From Nemertoderma westbladi (Eukaryota > Xenacoelomorpha > Nemertodermatida > Nemertodermatidae): 54,194 nt of DNA. Shown in pieces: positions 1-9,433 of the stretch. The notes below the pieces were generated by a model. It did no database searches and had not been told where the DNA came from. It saw nothing but the letters and a program-made list of their open reading frames with translations. Both the position numbers and the translations under genes were made by a program. The DNA lies in assembly GCA_032718475.1 (NCBI GenBank), contig JAUCBJ010001195.1, positions 1 to 54,194 on the forward strand. Direction: 5' to 3'. How positions within the stretch are numbered: position 1 is the stretch's first letter; every line of letters begins with the position of its first letter.

Positions 1-686
1 CAAAGTAATGATGTTGTTATATTATTATTATAGAATCGCGATGCGATAGTAAATCACCGTGTCAGGAACCCTATGTTACATTTTTAGTTTTTATTTACGA
101 CTTATTATTTTTAGTAATAGGGTCGGTCCTATTTACAGTTTCCTATATATTTATAGTTTCCTATATATTTATTGTCTCAATTTAATAAATTGATGCTTTT
201 TTTATTTTAAATATATTGTGATTCCATTAAATTTTCGTGTCTTTAATACTTTAGTGATACTAACAATAGAACTATTGATACAAATAAGCCCCGTCGTACA
301 TTTTAGAACTGCTACCCCCTAACTACAACCTGACAAGAACGCAACAACTCTATGTATACTATACATTTATCGGTCCCCCCCGCGATATAACATAAAGTCA
401 ATCAGTTCTGTGTATTTAAGGTGCGCGCCGTCAAAATTCCATGTATTTCACTATTAACACAAAGTTACATTTATCTATTATTGGTATTATTTATTTATTT
501 AAGGTACACTTATATACCAACACAAGGTTATATATTATAATTATAATATAATTATTTAGTTTAGTAATTTAAAAATTAAATAATTATAGTTTTTTGTTTT
601 TATAAGTGTTATGCTTTATGCTTATGCTTTACTTTTATATAATTTTCTTTCACTTTTGGCTACTGTAACAATTGTATTACTGACGG
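1..686. other. AT-rich spacer, no gene seen
   Basis: I see no credible coding exon. The stretch is AT-rich with short A/T tracts and one small GC-richer patch near 380-430. It leads directly into the 12/13-bp minisatellite. Confidence 0.6.
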
Positions 687-1298
687 CAGACACAATGAAC
701 GACACAATGAACAGACACAATAAACGACACAATAAACAGACACAATGAACAGACACAATGAACAGACACAATAAACGACACAATAAACGACACAATGAAC
801 AGACACAATAAACGACACAATAAACAGACACAATGAACAGACACAATGAACAGACACAATGAACAGACACAATAAACGACACAATGAACAGACACAATGA
901 ACAGACACAATAAACGACACAATAAACGACACAATGAACAGACACAATAAACGACACAATAAACGACACAATGAACAGACACAATGAACAGACACAATGA
1001 ACATGAACAGACACAATAAACGACACAATGAACAGACACAATGAACAGACACAATAAACGACACAATAAACGACACAATGAACAGACACAATGAACAGAC
1101 ACAATGAACAGACACAATGAACAGACACAATGAACAGACACAATGAACAGACACAATGAACAGACACAATGAACGACACAATGAACAGACACAATGAACA
1201 GACACAATGAACAGACACAATAAACGACACAATAAACGACACAATGAACAGACACAATGAACAGACACAATGAACAGACACAATGAACAGACACAATG
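687..1298. repeat. 12/13-bp minisatellite array
   Basis: About 48 tandem units alternate between a 13-bp form (GAACAGACACAAT) and a 12-bp form lacking one A (GAACGACACAAT), with G/A variation at the first base (GAAC or AAAC). The unit contains no stop in any minus-strand frame, so long Cys/Val/Leu-rich open frames of about 205-224 codons exist there. They are an artefact of the repeat, not genes. Confidence 0.95.
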
Positions 1299-1925
1299 TT
1301 ATCTAACTAACGGTATATATATATATTAAGAGTTAAGACTATTATTTACTATTTTATTGTAATAATTAGTTGGTAGCCACAATTGAAGGAAATTATAAAC
1401 ATGTTTGGTGAGTTATATAATAGTTTTATTACATTCCCTTTGAATATTTCCCACCCGGTGGATTATATGTGCTCGATATAATTTATTTATTTTATATATT
1501 TGATTATTTATTCTGAAATAGTGTATATATTATATAATAAATAACTCCAAGTTCTTCTAGATCAATTTTAATATTCTATTTTACGAATATTTTATAAATA
1601 GTGCATTTTTGGATTGTACATGTACACCATTGTCTGTTTAACAACAACCCTCTAAGTTTAAAAATAACATATTAGCAATTGCTACGAATAATATGCATAC
1701 AGTCAATACTTTCACTTTAGTTTATTATTAGTGCGATGTGATTGGTTTTACAAGTGACTGACAGCTGAACGAACATATCGCAAAATTCACATTCGATTCT
1801 GTCTAACTGACGCAAAGAATGATGTCATGTTTTACACCCCATCGTATGTTACAATTGGTTACTAAATGCGGTGTGGGGTAATATTAAAGCCCAATTTATC
1901 AGGAATTAAGTTTGGTGAAATTTTC
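1299..1925. other. Spacer, no gene seen
   Basis: AT-rich sequence with no supported ORF, RNA gene or repeat beyond short TA runs near 1315. Confidence 0.5.
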
Positions 1926-2080
1926 GCCCTCTAGCGGCCGACTGGAGAAAAATAGATGGATTAGCCTCTTTTAGAAGACACCGCTAGTGGTCTAGTACAT
2001 AACTGCAAAGTTTCCGCTTGAACGGATTAAATGAAATGAAATGGGCAGACGTTTAATGTTTAGATGTAGCCCCCTAGCGG
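1926..2080. promoter_or_regulatory. Cluster of CTCF-like motifs
   Basis: Two sites match the animal CTCF core CCRSYAGRKGGC on the minus strand: 1926-1937 reads CCGCTAGAGGGC and 2069-2080 reads CCGCTAGGGGGC. A weaker copy lies on the plus strand at 1981-1992 (CCGCTAGTGGTC). The first and third sites also share flanking bases (GACTG follows both on the plus strand), so they could instead be pieces of a dispersed repeat. Motif agreement is direct; binding is inference. Confidence 0.4.
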
Positions 2081-2589
2081 TAGACTGTTAAACTGATTGT
2101 GTCTGAACTTTAGGTCGTATTGATGCCTACAAACAACTTGTCAACAGCTTTAAATCGGACAAAGTTAATTTAAGATTAAGTTAACGTGTCAAATTCGAAA
2201 CGGCAACCACAACTATTTGCAAAAACCAACCCCCCCCCCCCCCCACCCCTTGTCAGTTAGCTAAGGTTTGTGTTTCGCCCATTATATGGACTTCTTTTAA
2301 ATGTTCACAGTGTTGTTTTATTTACTCGATTATTCATATGAAGTGATCTTTGTCACACCGACCACTTTACTGCATTGTACGAACTATTGTTATCTCCCGA
2401 CTAAAGGCACACCTCAGTACCAACACTTATTAATTAGGCCTATTTCCTGTAGATTCAAAGTTTCTCTACAAAGCCGTCCTAATTGCAGACATAATTTATA
2501 TCACCTGTCTGCACTTGTTTGCACATAGAGTTAGTTGTTGTATGATAGATAAGTAGGGCCTATTTGAGATCACGAGTTGATCAGTGTAA
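2081..2589. other. Spacer with poly-C run
   Basis: No convincing gene. A run of about 16 C lies at 2230-2245. A 75-codon open stretch at 2301-2528 has no recognisable domain or splice context, and I do not call it. Confidence 0.5.
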
Positions 2590-3662
2590 TTTATTCGGGC
2601 GACGACTGTACGGAAACATTAAGTTACGCAAACGAGACATTACACCAACAAAATAGGATATGGGACTTTACGCAAGCAGGACGTTATGCCAACGTATTAC
2701 ATTACGAACTTATAGATACTGACCTATCATTAGCTGTTCTAGTGATCTATCAAGCCAACTCCGAAATAATGTGATTAGATTGGTAATCTTTTAAACTCTG
2801 GAAAGAATTTAGTGCAATGTTTTGTCGAATTGTTACGCGGCTCCAAATTGCGTTTTAATTCATTTTCTATTATATACGATGTTAATAAAAAGATAGTATC
2901 GGACGTTATGCAAACAGGACGTTTGACAAACATCACCCAATTTGGCGTAATGTCTCGTTTTCATAGGGCCCTGTTTGCATAATATCCTACCCACCTCCAA
3001 ACAGCGGACCCTAACAATCTGCCATACTCCCTTACGAGCACATACGTACGATGGGTGTGGAAATATTCAGGAAAAATATGCCAACGTGATTTACAAATCT
3101 TTTTACAGTGATATTTTTGCCTCCCTCCTCACTGGGTGAGTCAGGATTTTTATTTAGCTATCAAAAAAGTGTCTCCGTCTATGTTGCACCAGTTCCACCG
3201 CAGTTATTCTTGAATGTTATATTTATTCGTTGGTACTGTTAGAAAGCTCTCTAGTTAAAGAGGCTATTGCCCAGCTATGAATGGGATAAACAATAATTTG
3301 TTCTAGAATATGGTGTATTTATTAAATAGAATAAAGTAGTCTCGCGCAGATGCAAAACCATGCAACATTCGAAATTAACTTAAACTTATCAACATAAAGT
3401 TATCAACATTTTAGGCGATAATTGACCCATTTGCGAAACGTTCTGTTTGGGTGAATCCTACAACTTCTTGTTTGCATAGTGTCTTGTTTGCGAAACGTCC
3501 TGTTTGTCCAACTTCCTATGGTGTTTGAGTAACGTCATGTTTGCTTAAGATCCAGTTTGCGTGACATCCTGTATGCAATATGTCTCGTTTGCGAAACTTG
3601 CAGTTTATGAATAGTCCCACTTTCTATTTTGTTTGTGTAATGTCGCGTTTGCGACATTACGG
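2590..3662. repeat. Degenerate GTTTGC/GTCCT repeat field with orientation change
   Basis: Scattered and tandem degenerate units of about 18-20 bp have a core like GTTTGCGAAACGTCCT. At 2600-2720 they run in the reverse sense (ACGCAAACGAGAC, GCAGGACGTTATGCC). At 2900-2990 both senses occur, and at 3420-3660 the forward sense dominates. The field ends in a perfect hairpin, with arms 3637-3646 (GTAATGTCGC) and 3651-3660 (GCGACATTAC) around a GTTT loop. Confidence 0.65.
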
Positions 3663-4801
3663 GTATTTTTTAACTAACTTTATGTTCGTTCCTTAAAATA
3701 AAATGGTATGAAGTGAAGTACTATTTGACTTTACATAACATCTTTATATTAATTGGGGCGTTATTGACAAGGGGGGCGAAAATTTGCCCCCCCCCCCCTC
3801 CCAGTGGAAATGGTTCCCGTGACTATCTCAACTACTAACTTGCAAACGATTTGGTAATCGATGCCATCAAAAGCTCAAAAAATAGTCCTAGATCCATTTG
3901 GCAAACAAAAACACCTGAACCATTTACATGTGTTGTCTTCGGTAAATAATCTTACTACTAATGTCGGGAATGTCACCTGTTTGGCTAACTGTCGATGGAA
4001 TTGTTGCTTCTCGGTTAATTTTCCTCTTTTGCATTGAAATGGATTTTTATTGCAGAATTCTGCGATTTCTAGGGATATGTTTATACCCGGTAGCAAGAAT
4101 GGCGCTAATTTCCCATAAAATGCTCCATTTAGAATTTATCCAGATAGGCGCTCAGCAGTCTCTCAAATGGATTACGTACGAAAAAGAACTTGAAGTATTG
4201 TTTAAGAAGTAGTGATTTCTGTCTAGTTACAAATTTGTTCAACTTTTTAAAAACTACAGTAACTGGAAAAATTGGGGTTTGCATTCAATTCCATTTTAGT
4301 TAGATTTGTTTCTAAAGAGCTGAGTATTTTATGCCATGTTGTTACGGCAACTTTGTGAACTCCACAAAATAATGTTAACGGTAGAATGTGCCGTAATTAT
4401 GTCTGGTAGATCCCGTAACATAGACCCGTGATTAACAATTGACTGATTAATTACTCCTGTAGTACTCCTGGGTGGCAATAATAATGATTGCATAGTTTCT
4501 ACAACACTGGCTTGACTTTCTACAGGCTTGGAATACTTCAATGATTTACCAGTGTTAAAACGTAAAGGAATGCGACATATTAGATACAAAGTAGTAACAA
4601 CAACACTATTCCCATAATGATAGCAAAGCGTTTCATTGTGGTATTTCGAGTCATACTCCACCTGTCCGCAGTTGTTGTATCCTTTCATATTATATTGGCT
4701 ACTAGTATCAAAACACGAACTAAATCTTCTTTATAAATTAACAACTTGTTAATTATTATGATTTGATAATAATAAGGTTGAAATTCCTCACTGAAAAAAC
4801 A
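3663..4801. other. Spacer with weak ORFs
   Basis: A C-run lies at about 3787-3800. Open stretches occur at 3961-4212 (plus) and 4329-4688 (minus, 119 codons). Neither has a recognisable domain, a clear splice site or a polyadenylation signal. The 4329-4688 stretch could be part of the putative minus-strand gene at 4802-5983, but nothing ties it there. Confidence 0.4.
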
Positions 4802-5119
4802 TTATTTTTCTAAAACATGGTCTAATATCTGCACAAGAGAACCCTGGTCCAATTTTTTTTGTGAAGACATAATTATTCTGTACACCTTCCTTGTTACTGT
4901 TTTATGTATTTTGTCTTTTTGAATTTTGCCTTTTTGTCTTTTGACTGGATGGAGTGAAAGCGACCTAAGTAGTCTGTCACTGATAGCCCTGCACTCAGCT
5001 ACACGTATTTGGGCCTCAGTTTCCTTTCCTCTGTAACATATGGCTGCGAGGTCTTTCATACCCTGGAGGAAATCACACAACTTGACCACTTCAACAAAAT
5101 CCGGAGGTTTCATTGGAAT
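4802..5119 (-). CDS. Putative terminal exon, unknown protein
   Basis: I do not recognise the product. Reading the minus strand, an AG acceptor (ACTACCATAG) is followed by an open frame in phase 0 that runs 105 codons to a TAA. The peptide is mixed-charge and helix-friendly, beginning around PPDFVEVVKLCDF, with a lysine-rich middle (HPVKRQKGKIQKDKIHK) and the end QILDHVLEK. The composition looks like real protein rather than AT-rich noise. No AATAAA is obvious downstream. The plus strand has a donor-like GTGAGTAAG at the same border, so strand and splicing are uncertain. With 5736-5983 it may belong to one gene. Confidence 0.3.
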   Translation of the reverse strand: MPMKPPDFVEVVKLCDFLQGMKDLAAICYRGKETEAQIRVAECRAISDRLLRSLSLHPVKRQKGKIQKDKIHKTVTRKVYRIIMSSQKKLDQGSLVQILDHVLEK

Positions 5120-5735
5120 CTATGGTAGTGAGTAAGTAAGTTTGCATCCATCTCAGTTAGCCTTTTATCACTCGCCTCCAGGATACAGCGTATTTAGATT
5201 ACTAATTAGTTTTTATTTAATGTTTAATTTTATATAACTTTATTTTTGCCAAATTTTAATCTCGGCCATGAAGTTAAATAAATCGTCCAAATCATATTGT
5301 AAAATTCAATTCTGGTAATAAATTTGAAACCACCGCAATTGAAATGTTTTGGTTTCTTTGCGCAATCAAGCATGAAGTTGTTTATTAACGATTCACACTA
5401 ACTCATTAGTTATATGAATTATTGATCATTCAGCTATGCACAGTATGTAGTGTTGCAGCGACGTAATGACGGCGGTGCGGTGTGCTGGTAGGATGTAGTA
5501 CCCACCGTAGTGCCCACGAATGCAGCAAGTTTTGTGAGTGATAACAAATCCAATATAAGATGATATTGGATGACTGGATGAGTAATAACCGAGGATGTTA
5601 TATTGACTACAGAGTGAGATATAATAGACTAATAGTGATAGTGAGACTAATAAAAAAAAAAATCAATTTTTCGAATACAATCCCCTCTAGTGCAGATTTT
5701 TATGTAACCACAACTGTTTATTTATATACTATTTA
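5120..5735. other. Spacer or intron, no gene seen
   Basis: AT-rich sequence between two candidate minus-strand exons. Nothing coding is visible. It could be intron if the flanking exons belong to one transcript. Confidence 0.4.
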
Positions 5736-5983
5736 CTAAACATCACTATTTATCACATAAGTTTTCAATTCTATAAATGTTTGCTGAGATGTTGCGATTG
5801 TGACGTGATTGAGGGTTTGAAGAAAATCGTTACAATATTCTTCAAGTGCAGAGTTTAGCAATAGCGGGGGATGCTTTACCTTCAGTGTCTCTGCTGCTTC
5901 TTCTAATCTTTCTACATCGAGGTCTAGTCCCTGTTGTTCACTCCCGAAAGACTCAGGATGGTTGAAAATGTAGTCTGGGATTA
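5736..5983 (-). CDS. Putative terminal exon, unknown protein
   Basis: The minus strand shows a good acceptor (CTCATTTTCCTTTCAG) at 5984, then two bases completing a codon and 81 sense codons to a TAG. An AATAAA lies shortly downstream (TTTATT on the plus strand near 5718). The peptide starts IPDYIFNHPESFGSE and continues with acidic, leucine-rich sequence (LDLDVERLEEAAETLK) and FLQTLNHVTIATSQQ, suggesting helices. I cannot name a family. Acceptor, open frame, stop and polyadenylation signal together favour a real 3' exon; the upstream exons lie elsewhere or outside the window. Confidence 0.4.
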
Positions 5984-6267
5984 CTGAAAGGAAAATGAGC
6001 AAAACATATCTAAAATTATGTAGTAACATGTATTAGTAGACTATTGGAAACTAACTAGTAGAGATGAAACAGAGACTTGTCACTGATCTCTGGATTCTCT
6101 GGATGGTTTTTTGGTCTCCGGAGGCAAGATGGGACAGCGAACTCCAATAAGAGCGCCTTTACAGCTGTGGGATGGCCTTGATTTAGTGTAGAGATGAGTA
6201 AGGAGTGTGTTGGAGGGGACCATGGAGATTAATAGAGTTCGGAAACCGAAAATGAAAGTTTCGCAAC
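5984..6267. other. Spacer, no gene seen
   Basis: Short stretch leading into the 16-bp minisatellite. On the minus strand it would be intron upstream of the candidate exon at 5736-5983. Confidence 0.4.
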
Positions 6268-8165
6268 CAACTCGGGAACTAAAGACTTCGGGAACTGAAG
6301 ACTTCGGGAACTGAAGACTTCGAGAACTGAAGACGTCAGGAACTAAAGATTTCGAGAACTAAAGATATCGGGAAATGAAGACCACGGGAACTGAAGACTT
6401 CGCGAACTGAAGACTTTGGGAACTGAAGACTTCGGGAAGTAAAGATTTCGAGAACTAAAGACTTCGGGAACTAAAGACTTCGGGAACTAAAGATTTCGTG
6501 AACTAATGATTTCGGGAACTGAAGATTTCGAGAACTATAGACTTCGGGAACTAAAGACTTCGGAACTAAAGACTTTGGGAACTAAAGACGTCGGGAACTG
6601 AGTAGGGAACTGAAGATTTCGGGAACTAAAAATTTAGGGATGTAAAAACTTTGGGAAGTAAAGACTTCGGGAACTAAAGACTTCGGGAACTAAAGATTTC
6701 GGGAACTAATGACGTCGGGAACTGAAGACTTCGGGAACTGAAGACTTCGGGAACTGACGACTTCGGGAACTGAAGACTTTGGGAACTGAAGACTTCTGGA
6801 ACTGAAGACTTCGGGAACTAAAGACTTCGGGAACTAAAGATTTCGTGAACTAATGATTTCGGGAACTGAAGACTTCGGGAACTGAAGTCTTCGGGAACTA
6901 AAGACTTCGGGAACTAAAGACTTCGGGAACTAAAGACGTCGGGAACTGAGTCGGGAACTGAAGATTTCGGGAACTGAAGATTTCGGGAACTGAAGATTTC
7001 GGGAACTAAAAACTTCGGGAGGTAAAGACTTCAGGAACTAAAGACTTAGGGAACTGAAGACTTAGGGAACTAAAGATTTCGAGAACTAAAGATTTCGAGA
7101 ACTATAGACTTCGGGAACTAAAGACTTCGGGAACTAAAGACTTTGGGAACTAAAGACGTCGGGAACTGAGTAGGGAACTGAAGATTTCGGGAACTAAAAA
7201 CTTCGGGAAGTAAAAACTTTGGGAAGTAAAGACTTCGGGAACTAAAGACTTCGGGAACTAAAGACTTGGGGAACTGAAAACTTCGGGAACTAAAGATTTC
7301 GAGAACTAAAGATTTCGAGAACTGAAGACTTCGGGAACTAAAGACTTCGGAAACATTTCGGGAACTAAAGACTTCGGGAACTCAAGACTTCGGGAACTAA
7401 AGACTTCGGGAACTAAAGACTTCGGGAACTAAAGACTTCCGGAACTGAAGATTTCAGGAACTAAAAACTTCGTGAACTGAAGACTTCGGGAACTGAAGAC
7501 TTTGGGAACTAAAGACTTTGGGAACTAAAGAATTCGGGAACTAAAGACTTCGGGAACTAAAGATTTCATGAACTAATGATTTCGAGAACTAAAAACTTCA
7601 TGGAACTAAAGACTTCCGGAACTAAAGACTTCGGGAACTAAAGACTTCGGGAACTAAAGACTTCGGGAACTAAGTACTTCGGGAAACTTCGGGAAGTAAA
7701 GACTTTCGGCAACTAAAGATTTCTGTACGAAAAACTTCGGGAAGTAAAGACTTCGGAAACTAAATATTTCGAGAACTAAAGACTTCGGGAACTAAAGACT
7801 TCCGGAACTAAAGACTTCGGAAACTAAAGACTTCGGGAACTAAAGACTACGGGAATTGAAGACTTCGGGAACTGAAGACTTCGGGAACTGAAGACTTCGG
7901 GAACTAAAGATTTCGAGAACTAAAGACTTCGGGAACTAAAGACTTCGGGAACTAAAGACTTCGGGAACTAAAGACTTCGGGAACTAAAGATTTCGGTAAC
8001 TAAAGATGTCGGGAACTGAAGACTTCGGGAACTGAAGACTTCGGGAACTGACGACTTCGGGAACTAAAGACTTCAGGAACTAAAGATTTCGTGAACTAAT
8101 GATTCCGAGAACTAAAGACTTCGGGAACTAAAGACTTCGGGAACTATAGAACTAAAGACTTCGGG
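6268..8165. repeat. 16-bp minisatellite array (GACTTCGGGAACTAAA)
   Basis: About 1.9 kb of tandem units near the consensus GACTTCGGGAACTAAA, roughly 115-120 copies. Frequent variants are GATTTC, CTGAAG and GGAAGTAAA, and there are occasional short deletions (GGGAACTGAGTAGGGAAC). Each unit carries TTCGGGAA. The same unit recurs at 13257-13788, 19223-19848 and weakly at 20820-20865. LINE A begins at the right edge. Confidence 0.95.
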
Positions 8166-8266
8166 ATCTGCTCTGTTGAACTGCTGTACTGACTGCTGTA
8201 CACTGCTGTACATACCTACCTTACGAATATAATATATTACATATTGCTGTATTATCAGATTGGTGA

Positions 8267-9397
8267 ATGAGTCGCTTTGTAGTCATGGGTGAGGGTGAAG
8301 ATAAACTCATTCTCAATCCTATTCTTTGCTTCATCTGGGAGAGACTACAAAAGGGGTCGATTTACGATGAGCTGGTGGACCAAATTGTCTGCTGGCCGCA
8401 TTTTGCCACTAAGGATATGTATGCAGCCCGGAGTGTGCTAGGAGCTCTTTTTGATTCGGATCGTGATGTTTCAAAGAAGTTCAGCACTAAATACTCGGGT
8501 GAGAATAGACGCCAAAAGTTGGCTGCGGATATTATAAATATATTTGAATTGGATGGCTTCAAGAACTTGAATCCCCATCCACACTTCATGTTTGATGACT
8601 CCAGTCGGCTACCACCGGTGAGCCCCACTTCTTCCACGCTCGCAAGCTTAGTTAAGGAACTAGGCGATCTGAATCGTCGCATCACAACTCTGGAATCCTT
8701 GCAGCTATCGGCATCGCCAGCTTCCACCCACCGGCGCAGCTACCGCTACGCGGCCGAGGTCAACGTATCTGGTAATCCTGAGTCAGGGAACTCTTCGAAG
8801 CACCGTAAGAGGGGTCTGCAAAAGAGCTCACAATCTGTATACTCTGCCACGCCGGGGTTGGCTGATAAATCAGCTAACACCAGTGGCGGAGCGAATGGCC
8901 TGTTGGCTGAATCTTTGGGTTCGGACGTTGTGGACCAGTTGGTGAACGAATGTATAACGATTCGGGATAATTCGGATAGGCCAATGGTTACAGTCGGTCG
9001 GAATAATCGTCCAGTGCAACGTGGTTCGCCAGCGACAGGTGGTCGAACTGCGAGGGTGAAGTCAAAACCTATTTTTGGAAAGTTAACCGGTGTGGATCTA
9101 AAGCTTCGCGGTGCCGTTCGACAATCCTCAATATTCCTTACTCGCCTAGAACTCGGTACACCTACGGATGTAGTTATTGATTATGTCAAGACCAACTTCA
9201 ATGTAGATTGTAAATGCGAAGTTATAAGGACCCGATTTGATTCTTACTCCTCTTTTAAGCTTACGTGTACTCAATCTGACACAGCTGTTCTGTTGGACGA
9301 ATTATCGTGTGATAAGTGGCCAGAGAATGCGTTAATTCGTGAGTGGATTGGATCCAATAGTCGTACAACCCGAGTCTCTGTCGCTTCTCTTAAGTAA
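8267..9397 (+). CDS. LINE A ORF1 protein (copy 1)
   Basis: An intact 376-codon frame. The N-terminal ~100 residues (LNPILCFIWERLQKG onward) are predicted helical. A heptad-like stretch follows at about 125-145 (LASLVKELGDLNRRITTLE). The middle is Ser/Arg-rich and basic. The C-terminal ~110 residues have the ORF1 pattern of CR1/Jockey LINEs: IFLTRLELGTPTDVVIDYVK, then YSSFKLTCT, then a WP and a terminal basic stretch. Such proteins bind the element's RNA and accompany it in the particle. No zinc knuckle is visible. The start is the first ATG after the 16-bp array. Copy 2 retains only the C-terminal part. Confidence 0.75.
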   Translation: MSRFVVMGEGEDKLILNPILCFIWERLQKGSIYDELVDQIVCWPHFATKDMYAARSVLGALFDSDRDVSKKFSTKYSGENRRQKLAADIINIFELDGFKNLNPHPHFMFDDSSRLPPVSPTSSTLASLVKELGDLNRRITTLESLQLSASPASTHRRSYRYAAEVNVSGNPESGNSSKHRKRGLQKSSQSVYSATPGLADKSANTSGGANGLLAESLGSDVVDQLVNECITIRDNSDRPMVTVGRNNRPVQRGSPATGGRTARVKSKPIFGKLTGVDLKLRGAVRQSSIFLTRLELGTPTDVVIDYVKTNFNVDCKCEVIRTRFDSYSSFKLTCTQSDTAVLLDELSCDKWPENALIREWIGSNSRTTRVSVASLK

Positions 9398-9433
9398 TCT
9401 TCATATAGGGCCTACCTAATTAATTAACCATTT

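Noticed and set aside
622-1296. Three overlapping minus-strand ORFs of 205-224 codons
   Set aside because: They are translations of the 12/13-bp minisatellite in each frame, with no protein-like composition or domain.
687-1298. CRISPR-like regular repeats
   Set aside because: Direct tandem units with no spacers, in a eukaryotic context.
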